64,000 nt of DNA from an uncultured Eubacteriales bacterium. Lineage in GTDB: Bacteria > Bacillota > Clostridia > Christensenellales > Aristaeellaceae. The notes below the pieces were generated by a model. That model saw nothing but the letters and a program-made list of their open reading frames with translations. It had not been told where the DNA came from and did no database searches. Positions within the stretch are counted from its first letter, which is position 1. The number at the start of each line of letters is the position of its first letter. Positions 26,532 through 35,134 of the stretch are shown in pieces. The position numbers and the translations under genes were made by a program. The stretch covers positions 186,001 to 250,000 of the forward strand of contig CACXHY010000002.1 of assembly GCA_902767565.1 (NCBI GenBank), given 5' to 3'.

Positions 26532-29500
26532 TCAGGCCCGCGTCACTTTGCAGACTGCCCCGCCCTTGTTCAGCAGGGCGGCGGCCCGGCGCGCTTCCGT
26601 AAAGCCGGCGCCGCGCGTGAGGGTGACGGGGACCCGATCCAGCGTGTTCTTTGCGGTCGCCAGATCCATCCGGGGATCCCATGTCCGCAGCGCCCGGATC
26701 ACATTGAGGGTCTCATCCCTCCGGTAGCCGGTCAAAGCGAGATCGTACCGGCCGTCCGTATCCATCTCGGGCCACGTCGCGCTCCCCTCCGTGACCGTGA
26801 TGTGCGCGTATTCCGCGATCAGATCCATCAGCTTGCGCAGATCGTTTACCAGGATATTCCTGATCCGGAGGGGACAGACGTCCGGCTGCCTGAAAGCGAT
26901 CACCGCGGTGGCGGTCTTCTTCAGGAGCCTGCCTTCCACCGAGAATGTGATGGAACGGATGGTGTCATACATCAGGGCCGTGGTCCAGGTCTGAGGTTCG
27001 CGAATGAACCGGTATTCCTTCTTGATCAGCACACACATGGGCGTCGCCGTTACCGTGGTGATCGCGGTGCTCTCATGCAGCTCCTCGGGGGCAGGGAAGG
27101 AGCCGAAGTCATCACAGGACACGCCGGTGTTGAACCTGGTTTCCCGGAGCTTGAAATTGACGGGATCCGATTTTTCCGGGGGTTTCACATAGGGGACCGG
27201 GAGCAGGAATCCGCGGGGGAAGTCGTTGGAGGAGGAACCCACCCAGGGAGAATCGCCTGTCCTCGCCGCGGAGGCAGAAGCCGGAGCCGGCGCGGGGACC
27301 GGAGCGGGAGCAGGCGCGGGAGCCGGAGCGGAAACCCGTGCGGGGGCCGGGCCGGAAGACCGCGCAGGCGCAGGCCATCTGCTGTCCGCCACCTCGACCG
27401 AAACGCGCTTTTTCTCGCGGTCCATCTCGAGGATCCTGACATCCAGCAGATTGCCGTTGACCAGCTCTCCCGGGGCGAAGGGACAGGCCTCGGCGGAGAT
27501 CAGCGCCGACATGCCCTCCGCCAGCGTCACATATATACCGGCGGCAAAGGTTTCGAATACCGTGGCCTCGACGACGGCGCCGGGACGGTACGAAGGATCC
27601 CGCCAGGGATCGTAGTCCTCGCCGGAGAGATCGGGGATCGCTTCTTCCCCGTCCGCCTGTCCGGGCTTGCTGTCGGGGATGTCGACCCACATCGCCGGCC
27701 GCACGCCGCAGTTGGGGCAGTCAACGCTGTTGTCTCCGATAAAGCCGTCGGGCAGCACACAGGCGCAGCGGCCGGCCTGATCGATGGGACCGCGCAGCCA
27801 CCAGGTACAGGTGTCCTGGTTGAAGATCCCGCGGCTCTTGCCGTAGGGCGTGATGCCGCACTTCCGGTCACGGCTGCCGGGCAGGCAGCGCTTCAGCTCC
27901 TCCGCGCTCAGCAGGAAGACCTGATCCTGGGTCGCCATGGCGCCGCCGTTGTCCAGGTTCACCGTGAAAATGCGGTCCCGCTCATAGCGGTCAAAGGCCT
28001 TGCGCAGGAACTCATCCTGCAGCCATACGCGCAGGGGAGACTTTTGCCAGGTGTCCCGGGAAGCGAACTTCGACTTGCCGAAGGGCATCGCGTCCAGCGC
28101 GCATTCGCTGACGACCAGCTTCCGGTCGCCCTGCTTCTCCAGGACCCGCCAGCGGATGGACTCCGGAGAGCCGCCGCTGACGCGGGGATACCGTCCGAAT
28201 GTGATGTACTCGGCGGGAGCCGCGTTCTCCTCCGGCTGAGGCGCCGCGGTCAATCCTTCCGCACAGATCCACATGGCGGGACGGGCGCCGACACAGGAGA
28301 ACTCCTCGGTGCCTGCGGGAACAGCCTCCATCTCGCCCCACGGGGCCACACAGAAGGCCTCGCCGATGTGCGGGCCGGGCGTGCGCAGCCACCATCTGCA
28401 GGTGGGGCCGGGCTCATCGTCCCGGATCGTGTCGATGCCTTGGTATTCCGCGTATCCCGTATACCCGCAGCATCTGGACTGTGCAGATGAGAAGAGGCTT
28501 TCCGCCTCCGAGCAGCTGAGGAAGAACAGGCGGTCGCTCGTGTCCGGTCCGCCGTTCGTGCGTGCGGAGCCGCCCTGCCCGGGACCGTTATCGACCCGGG
28601 TGGTTCGGATGCGCTGCCGGTCTTCCGGTGTGAAGCAGGCGTCCAGGAACTCCCCGTTGACCCACTGCCGGATCTGGCTTCCTTCCCATGTGACGTCTTC
28701 CTTGCACCACAGCCAGGACGCTTCATACGGACCCACATCCAGCGCCTTTTCGGAGATCACCAGGGCGTCGGACGCCTCTGTCCGGAGCACCAGCCAGGTG
28801 ACCGGCTTCTTTTCGCCGCTGTCATCCTGCCAGTAGCTGCCCAGAACGATCCGGTCGCCCGCTTTCAGGCCGGATCCGGCTGCCGTCTGCCGCGTCGCGG
28901 CGGCGGTCTCCGTTTTCGCGGCGGTGCCGTTGTGCGATGTGTCATTTCCCGGGGGATCGCCGCGCTTCGCGCCGGGCTGCGGCAGGGGGGCCGCGGACGG
29001 CACGGAAGCCGCCTGACGGATGGACAGGGACATGCGCTTATAGCCGGGATCCACGCGAAGCACCTTGACATTGACTTCCTGATGGATGCGGACAGCCTGG
29101 CCGACGTCGCTGACCGGCTCATCCGAGCACTCGCTGATGTGGACCGTTCCCTCCAGTCCGGGCTCCAGCTGCACCGTGGCGCCGAACTTTCCGGAGATGC
29201 CGACCACAACGCCCGCGAAGGTGGCCCCCACGGGATAGCGCCGGGCCGCGTCTGCCCAGGGATCGGAAGGATCGGCCGGCTGCGGAACGGTCCGGCCCTG
29301 CGGCGCCGCTTTCCGGCCGGAAGGCGCGGCTTCGGGCTCCGCCTGACGGATGGACAGGGAGATGCTTTTCAGGAAGCCGTCCACCCGCAGCACCCTGACC
29401 CTGACCTGCCGGCCCACGCGGACCACCTGACTGATGTCGCTGACAGGCTTGTCCGAGCACTCGCTGATGTGGACGGAGCCGGTCACTCCGGGTTCCAGCT

Positions 29501-30713
29501 CGACCGTGGCGTTCAGCTTGCTGACCGCGGTGACCGTGCCGCTGCATGTGGAGCCGACGGGATAGCGTTCCCGGATGCCTTCCCAGGGATCGGCGGGCGC
29601 GGCCGGGGCCGCATGGGGGGCCGGATCGCCGCCGGATCGGGGCTGCTGCGGTGCCTGCGCCGGCTGTACCGTCTGCTGCGCGCGCGCGGCCTGCGAGGAC
29701 TGCACGGGCGACGGGTCTTGCGGAGGTTCGGGCGTGTCGGGCTTCTCCTCCGTCTGCCGCTGCACCGGTGCGGCCGTGCCGAGGAGCGCCTGCCTCAAGT
29801 CCTCCGCGTCGGCGAACCGATCCTCGGGCTTGAAAGCACAGGCCTTCAGCACCGCGTCCATCAGGCCCCGCTCCACGCCTTCGATGGGCGGGATGGGCCT
29901 CCCGGTGATCCGGGCCGTGATGGACTGGGTAAAACTCATCCCCTGATCCATGAAGGGCAGGCGGCGCTTGTTCAGCATCCAGTAGAGCACCAGACCCAGG
30001 GAATACATATCGGCATGCGTGTCATAGTGCTGGCTGGAGGCCACCTCCGGCGCCATGAAGGCGTCGGTGCCCACTCCGTGGGAGTGGGTGCTGGAACCGG
30101 CGCTGAGGGTGCGGGCCAGGCCGAAGTCGCCCAGCTTGCAGCTGCTGCGCCGGTTCATGAAGATGTTGCCGGGCTTGATGTCCCGGTGCAGGATCCGCTC
30201 TTCCGCGCAGTACTGGAGCAGATCCGCCATGGTCGCGCCGATCTGCCGGACCGCCGCCTCGGTGACGGGATGATCCTCCATCCAGGCGGTCAGGGGCGTC
30301 AGCAGCTCCATGCGAATGAAGATGTCCCAACTGTTGTCGCTCTCGTACTGCACCACGCTGAAGTCCTCGCACCGCACCACCGCGGGGTGGTCGATGAGGC
30401 GCTTCATGGTCTGCACTTCCGTCACGGCGCGATTCACCTGGGCACGGATCTCTTCCTCGATCTGTCCCATGGTCGAGCCCATGGAGCGCAGGGCATCCAC
30501 GTAGCCGCGCTCCTTGGGGATCTGGATCACCTTGAGGGCGCTGACGGAGTCGACGCCATAGGTGTTCTTGCGGATCTCATACACGGATCCGTAACCGCCC
30601 TCGCCGATGAGCCTGACGACCTCCCAGCTGTCCAGAACGATATCGCCCGGACGGAAGGGGCGGGGGCCGCGTGCGGGCTCGATCTGCCAGGTGGTGGAAC
30701 CGAAACCGGTCAT
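26532..30713 (-). CDS. Giant Ser/Thr kinase with three S1 domains, two DUF6273 domains and an L7/L12-like C-terminus
   Basis: 1393 residues from ATG 30713 (AGGAGG 10 nt upstream), overlapping the previous stop by 4 bp. After WQIEPARGPRPF comes a complete kinase (about 25-295): G-loop GEGGYGSVYE, ALK lysine, HRDIKPGN, DFGLAR, MAPE. Then two S1/OB RNA-binding domains (about 378-455 and 489-570, both with VHISECSD), two DUF6273 domains (about 614-1020), a third S1 (about 1042-1115), a Pro/Ala linker, a beta-rich segment, and from about 1323 a domain matching the ribosomal L7/L12 C-terminus (VIRALRTWDPRMDLATAKN, VTLTRGAG, AALLNKGGAVCKV). No membrane segment, so cytosolic. A translation-linked kinase is inferred. 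Function unknown. Confidence 0.85.
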   Translation of the reverse strand: MTGFGSTTWQIEPARGPRPFRPGDIVLDSWEVVRLIGEGGYGSVYEIRKNTYGVDSVSALKVIQIPKERGYVDALRSMGSTMGQIEEEIRAQVNRAVTEVQTMKRLIDHPAVVRCEDFSVVQYESDNSWDIFIRMELLTPLTAWMEDHPVTEAAVRQIGATMADLLQYCAEERILHRDIKPGNIFMNRRSSCKLGDFGLARTLSAGSSTHSHGVGTDAFMAPEVASSQHYDTHADMYSLGLVLYWMLNKRRLPFMDQGMSFTQSITARITGRPIPPIEGVERGLMDAVLKACAFKPEDRFADAEDLRQALLGTAAPVQRQTEEKPDTPEPPQDPSPVQSSQAARAQQTVQPAQAPQQPRSGGDPAPHAAPAAPADPWEGIRERYPVGSTCSGTVTAVSKLNATVELEPGVTGSVHISECSDKPVSDISQVVRVGRQVRVRVLRVDGFLKSISLSIRQAEPEAAPSGRKAAPQGRTVPQPADPSDPWADAARRYPVGATFAGVVVGISGKFGATVQLEPGLEGTVHISECSDEPVSDVGQAVRIHQEVNVKVLRVDPGYKRMSLSIRQAASVPSAAPLPQPGAKRGDPPGNDTSHNGTAAKTETAAATRQTAAGSGLKAGDRIVLGSYWQDDSGEKKPVTWLVLRTEASDALVISEKALDVGPYEASWLWCKEDVTWEGSQIRQWVNGEFLDACFTPEDRQRIRTTRVDNGPGQGGSARTNGGPDTSDRLFFLSCSEAESLFSSAQSRCCGYTGYAEYQGIDTIRDDEPGPTCRWWLRTPGPHIGEAFCVAPWGEMEAVPAGTEEFSCVGARPAMWICAEGLTAAPQPEENAAPAEYITFGRYPRVSGGSPESIRWRVLEKQGDRKLVVSECALDAMPFGKSKFASRDTWQKSPLRVWLQDEFLRKAFDRYERDRIFTVNLDNGGAMATQDQVFLLSAEELKRCLPGSRDRKCGITPYGKSRGIFNQDTCTWWLRGPIDQAGRCACVLPDGFIGDNSVDCPNCGVRPAMWVDIPDSKPGQADGEEAIPDLSGEDYDPWRDPSYRPGAVVEATVFETFAAGIYVTLAEGMSALISAEACPFAPGELVNGNLLDVRILEMDREKKRVSVEVADSRWPAPARSSGPAPARVSAPAPAPAPAPVPAPAPASASAARTGDSPWVGSSSNDFPRGFLLPVPYVKPPEKSDPVNFKLRETRFNTGVSCDDFGSFPAPEELHESTAITTVTATPMCVLIKKEYRFIREPQTWTTALMYDTIRSITFSVEGRLLKKTATAVIAFRQPDVCPLRIRNILVNDLRKLMDLIAEYAHITVTEGSATWPEMDTDGRYDLALTGYRRDETLNVIRALRTWDPRMDLATAKNTLDRVPVTLTRGAGFTEARRAAALLNKGGAVCKVTRA

Positions 30714-33700
30714 TTTGCTTTTTCCTCCTGCGCGGCTGCCGCGGCGGAAGAGCCGAAGCACGGCGCGTCGATGCGCACCCACATGGCGGGGCGGATGAGG
30801 GCCCGCTCGGTCGCCGCGGTGCTCCGGGCGTCTCCGTCACCGTCAACGATATACGCATCGGTCGTGTTCGTTCCCGGCGAACGCAGCCACCAGGCGGCAT
30901 AGCCTTCTTCGTTCTTCGTGATGTATTTGGAAGCGGCGGCCTTTTCGGTGGGTTCGCACCGGCGCAGCGCCGGAGCGCCCAAGTACTGCCAGGCTTCCTT
31001 CCAGCTCAGCAGGAAGACGCTGCTCTGCGTGCTGTCGCTGGCGGTCGTGATGCCGGGCCGGTTCTGAGAAGCGTCGTTGCTGACGGTGCTGCTCACGATA
31101 TAGCCCCGTTCCTCCTTGGTGAAGGCGGTACCCATGAAACCGGTGCCGGTCAGGCCTGCGAGCGATGTCTTGACAGAGCTGTTGTTCCAGGTAACGGTCT
31201 GCACATAGGCCGAAGACGCCCTGAACTGCTGCACATCCAGGCCGTATTTGCTGAGCAGCAGCACTTTGCCGTTTGCCTCATCCACGTCCAGAACGATCCA
31301 CTCGATGGGTGTCTTTTCATTCCCGGCCGCGCTCTGGGCATAGGAGCCGAAAGTCACCGTGTCGCCCGCCTTCACGCCGGAGGATTCCCAGGGCCAGGAG
31401 AAGCCCGGCACCAGCCGGGGCAGGGCAAAGTACGCGGCCGCGGCCAGCACGAGCAGCAGGAGGATGAACTTCAGCAGCCCGTGCTTCTTTTTCTTCGGGG
31501 GACGGGGATCGCCGCCCGGACGGCCCCTGTCTCCTCCGGACGATCCGTTTCCGCCGCCCGTTCCGGTCTTTCCGCGGCCGCCGTCCGTCCCGGCGGTCTT
31601 TTCCCTGTAGGTGAAGATGATCTCGTCGCAGCCGGGAACGCCCTGTTCGCTGCACGTGACGAAAGCGGTGTCCGGCGTGCCCGGTTCGACCGTATAGTCC
31701 GGGAAGGATTCGGTCTTGATGGCCTTGATCTCGCCGGGGTCCAGCTTGACTTGGGTCCTCTTCAGCTGTTTGCCTGTTTTCGCCTTGTGCAGCACGACCA
31801 CCGTGGAGGCGCTCTTTTTGCCGGCGGGCTTTTCTTCTTCTTCGACGCGCTCGGGAGCGATGGCGGTGTAGTCGATCCACATCACGGGACGGATGCAGAC
31901 GGTGTCGTTGCTGACAGAGGCGCTCTCGAACTCGCCGTGCGCGCTGACACACGCGGCTTCGGCGGACTCGGATCCGGGAGAACGAAGCCACCATTCGCCT
32001 GCGCCGCGGCCGTTCAGTGTGGCGGTCTTGCTGGTGAAGGCGAGACGGTTGACGGCGTAATCGGTGGGACACACGGCGCGGCTTGCGCCCGTGCGGAACC
32101 AGCGCTGCGCGTCCTTCCAGCTCAGCAGGAAGATCTTGTCCTCGGTTTCGGCATCGGGACGCTCGGGCCAGTCGGGATTGCCCTGATGCTGGCTGTTGTC
32201 GACCTTCGTGGCGAGGATGGCCTTCTGTTCCGCTTCCGTGAAAGCGGTCGTGAGGAACTCACGGTTCAGCCACCTGCGCAGCGCGCAGTTCTTCCAGGCG
32301 ACCTCGACCGCGTTCCCGTGATAGGGCTGCGCCTCCAGCAGGTCCCGGCTGATGAGCAGGGCCTTGTGGTTCGGCTGGTCCACATCCAGGACCTTCCACA
32401 CGATGGGCTGCGCGCGGCCGTAGGCATCGTTTTCCTGGCGGTATTGGCCGAGCCGCACACAGGAACTGATCGCGGGGATCTGGTTTTTCGGCACCTTGCC
32501 GACGGCGCGGTACCGGAAGACCACGGAGGACGCACTGGGCTTTCCGTCGGACGATACGGACACCGTCACGGCCCTGGCGCTTTCGGGCAGGGGCTCGTGA
32601 TCCGGGATCTGCGGAGGCGCGATGGTGCGCTTTTCACCCGGTCTGAAGACCACGCTCCGCTTCTGGAGCTCCTTGTCATCGGCCTTGCAGATGATCTCAA
32701 CGGTGACCTGAAAGGGCGGATCCTTCACGGGGCGGTAGAGGAAAGTGACGGAGGAATGGTCCGGCACGCCGTCCTCGCTCACTGTGATCACGATGCTGCG
32801 CGGCGCGCCGCGATCGGGCTCGTATCCGCTGAACGAGCCCGCGGTGAAGACTTTTTTCTCCCCGGGCTTGAGCACCACGGTGGCGTCCTGCAGGATGATG
32901 CCCTCCAGGGTCTGATGGGTGACGGTGATCCGGGCTTCCTTCGGCTTCACCCTGTACAGGAAGGAGACGGCGGGCGGAACGGGCTTGCCGTCGTGATCCA
33001 GCGTGATGGTCACATCCCCCTGGTTCGGCAGAGGATCGTGGCCGTCGATCTCGACAGGCCTGACGGTGACGGTCTGCCCGCTCTGGATGACGATGGTCTG
33101 TTTCTTCAGGACCGTGCCGTTCTCCAGCTTGTGCAGGATCTCCACGGAGGTCGTCGTGGGCTTGCGGCGATAGAGGAAGACGACCTGGTCGCGGTTGCAT
33201 TGCCCATGAGCGTCCACGACGAGGCTCACGCTGCTGGGGGAGCCGGAAGCCGGAACATAACCGTCGAAGCTCGCCGCCCGGACGGTTTTGCGCTCCCCTG
33301 CCCGCAGGGTCACCGTGTCATCGCCCAGGATCACGCCTTCCTGCGTCTTGTGCAGGATCTTCACGACGGAGGGCTTGTCCGCGGAGCGGAAAAAGAAGGT
33401 CACCGAAGGCGGGGTGGGCTTCCCGTTCTCGTCCACCTTGACCACATAGCTGGTGGGCGCGTGGGGAAGCAGCTCGTGGTCCTCGAAGGACGGAGCGCGG
33501 ACGGTCCTGCTCTGCCCCGGCTCGAGGGTCTCGGTCCACTGCTTCAGCACAAAGCCGTCCATCGTTCTGCAGAAGACGTCGACGTCGGCTTCCTTCACCT
33601 TCGGCTTGTAGACGAAGGTCACGCCGTGCATGCTGGGGTTGCCGTTCTTGTCCACCGTCACGACGGTGTTGTCGGATTTCTTGTTGACCAGCACATAGTC

Positions 33701-34792
33701 GTCATACACGGCGGCTGTGATGGTCTTTGTCTGTCCGGCGGGGATCTCGACGGTCGTCCGGGCCAGATCCACGCCGTCCACGGTGATGTGCACGACTTCG
33801 ATCTCGGCTTTGTCGCGCCTGTGTTTTTCGCCGCGCAGCGCCAGACTGAACTCGTTGCCCGTGGCGAAGCGGTCTTCCGGCTTGAACGCGCAGGCCTTCA
33901 GGACCGCGTCCATCAGGCCGTCCTCCACGCCCTCGATGCGCGGGAGCGGCTCGCCGTGATGGCGCAGGCCCACCGCGACCTGATAGTTGGCGCGGTCCAG
34001 GAACGGGATCCTCTGCCCGTTCAGCAGCCAGTACAGCAGCAGGCCCAGACAATAGATGTCCGAGCGCGCGTCGTAGGGCTGGCCGTTGGCCACCTCGGGC
34101 GCCATATAGTCATCCGTGCCCGCGGCGCGCGAGGCGGCGCGCGATTCTTCCGAGAGCTGGCGCGCCAGGCCGAAGTCTCCCAGCTTGGCGTTCCCCAGGG
34201 GGTCGACAAAGGCGTTCTCGGGCTTGATGTCGCGGTGCAGGATCTTGTGCTCCTCGCACTGCTGGAGGAGTTCCGCCAGGGTGGAGCCGTTTTTCCTGAC
34301 CCATTCCTGGGTCACGTTGTTCTTGCGCGTCCACTTGTCCAGCGAAGTCAGCAGCTCCATGATCATGCTGATCTCCCAGACGCCCTCGTCCGTGTACTCG
34401 ACCACCTTGAAGTTTTCGCAGCGGACCATGCCGGGGCAGTTGCACAGCTCCTGCATCGTCCGGATCTCCTGCACCGCTTCTCCGGCCTGGCGCCTGAGTT
34501 CGCTCGAGATCTCGATGTCGGTCAGGCCCCGGCTCCTCATGGTGTCCCAGTAATTGGAGCGGCGGGGGATGGTGATGACCTTCATCGCCCGGGACATCAT
34601 GATGCCCATCTGGTTCTTGCGGATCTCATAGACCGTGCCGGACTCACCGCCGCCGAGCACCCTGACGACTTCCCATCCGTCCATGACGATGGTCCCCGGA
34701 GGGAACGGGCGCTCGCCCTTGCGTCTGTCTTCGGTGTCCCTGGCTTCGTAGTCCCAGGTTTCGCCGCCCCAATCCAAATCGAATTCGCTCAT
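30710..34792 (-). CDS. Giant membrane Ser/Thr kinase with MucBP-like repeats and two DUF6273 domains
   Basis: 1360 residues from ATG 34792 behind GGAGGGA. Kinase at about 32-305: GGGESGTVYE, AMKV lysine, HRDIKPEN, DFGLARQL, MAPEV. Six tandem beta repeats of about 72 residues (328-760), each with a (L/I)xPGxxxTV core and ending VxFxYR, resemble MucBP domains; a seventh lies at about 990-1065. One DUF6273 lies at about 770-980. A Gly/Arg-rich linker and KKKK precede a single TM (about 1106-1125), and a second DUF6273 (about 1139-1353, with WWLRSPG) follows it, presumably outside. The next kinase starts within its stop codon. Substrate and ligand unknown. Confidence 0.85.
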   Translation of the reverse strand: MSEFDLDWGGETWDYEARDTEDRRKGERPFPPGTIVMDGWEVVRVLGGGESGTVYEIRKNQMGIMMSRAMKVITIPRRSNYWDTMRSRGLTDIEISSELRRQAGEAVQEIRTMQELCNCPGMVRCENFKVVEYTDEGVWEISMIMELLTSLDKWTRKNNVTQEWVRKNGSTLAELLQQCEEHKILHRDIKPENAFVDPLGNAKLGDFGLARQLSEESRAASRAAGTDDYMAPEVANGQPYDARSDIYCLGLLLYWLLNGQRIPFLDRANYQVAVGLRHHGEPLPRIEGVEDGLMDAVLKACAFKPEDRFATGNEFSLALRGEKHRRDKAEIEVVHITVDGVDLARTTVEIPAGQTKTITAAVYDDYVLVNKKSDNTVVTVDKNGNPSMHGVTFVYKPKVKEADVDVFCRTMDGFVLKQWTETLEPGQSRTVRAPSFEDHELLPHAPTSYVVKVDENGKPTPPSVTFFFRSADKPSVVKILHKTQEGVILGDDTVTLRAGERKTVRAASFDGYVPASGSPSSVSLVVDAHGQCNRDQVVFLYRRKPTTTSVEILHKLENGTVLKKQTIVIQSGQTVTVRPVEIDGHDPLPNQGDVTITLDHDGKPVPPAVSFLYRVKPKEARITVTHQTLEGIILQDATVVLKPGEKKVFTAGSFSGYEPDRGAPRSIVITVSEDGVPDHSSVTFLYRPVKDPPFQVTVEIICKADDKELQKRSVVFRPGEKRTIAPPQIPDHEPLPESARAVTVSVSSDGKPSASSVVFRYRAVGKVPKNQIPAISSCVRLGQYRQENDAYGRAQPIVWKVLDVDQPNHKALLISRDLLEAQPYHGNAVEVAWKNCALRRWLNREFLTTAFTEAEQKAILATKVDNSQHQGNPDWPERPDAETEDKIFLLSWKDAQRWFRTGASRAVCPTDYAVNRLAFTSKTATLNGRGAGEWWLRSPGSESAEAACVSAHGEFESASVSNDTVCIRPVMWIDYTAIAPERVEEEEKPAGKKSASTVVVLHKAKTGKQLKRTQVKLDPGEIKAIKTESFPDYTVEPGTPDTAFVTCSEQGVPGCDEIIFTYREKTAGTDGGRGKTGTGGGNGSSGGDRGRPGGDPRPPKKKKHGLLKFILLLLVLAAAAYFALPRLVPGFSWPWESSGVKAGDTVTFGSYAQSAAGNEKTPIEWIVLDVDEANGKVLLLSKYGLDVQQFRASSAYVQTVTWNNSSVKTSLAGLTGTGFMGTAFTKEERGYIVSSTVSNDASQNRPGITTASDSTQSSVFLLSWKEAWQYLGAPALRRCEPTEKAAASKYITKNEEGYAAWWLRSPGTNTTDAYIVDGDGDARSTAATERALIRPAMWVRIDAPCFGSSAAAAAQEEKAK

Positions 34793-34923
34793 GACTGATT
34801 CCCTCCGCAGGCTCTGATCGTTCAAACACACCGGGAAACACGGGGGAGATCCCCGTCCGGTCCTTTCCATTTTGCGCGGCACCGGGAAAAGGCGCCGCCT
34901 TTGCTCCGATGGTCATCACGTGA

Positions 34924-34952
34924 AGGATACCACAAAAAACCACGTCCTGCAA
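34924..34952 (-). promoter_or_regulatory. SigmaA-type promoter for the left-arm kinase operon
   Basis: Minus strand: TTGCAG (34952-34947), 17 bp, TATCCT (34929-34924) with an extended TGG just before it. It lies in the 342-bp gap 34793-35134, back to back with the right-arm promoter. The rest of that gap holds no gene I can support; its leader half toward the kinase is about 130 nt. Confidence 0.7.
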
Positions 34953-35030
34953 CAAATCCGCCCAAAAATTGTGGAGGACGCGGAAGCGGCTCCCGATCCG
35001 GCATTGAATCGCGAGTTCAATAAAAAGCAG

Positions 35031-35059
35031 TTGAAATTGTCGCGGTTTTCAACTATAAT
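35031..35059 (+). promoter_or_regulatory. SigmaA-type promoter for the right-arm TIR/SPFH/AAA operon
   Basis: TTGAAA (35031-35036), 17 bp, perfect TATAAT (35054-35059), 70 nt before ATG 35135. This is the only clear promoter I see upstream of the eleven right-arm genes, which run to the terminator at 51590. Confidence 0.85.
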
Positions 35060-35134
35060 GGCGGGGAGATTTTCAGATGATTTCGTTTCCGGTCCGCATT
35101 TGACGGACCTATCGCGTTCACGGGGGAATTCTGA

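Noticed and set aside
30671-34798. 1375-codon plus-strand open frame opposite the MucBP-repeat kinase
   Set aside because: Antisense shadow of a gene with clear kinase motifs and a ribosome site; the shadow has no fold-like pattern.
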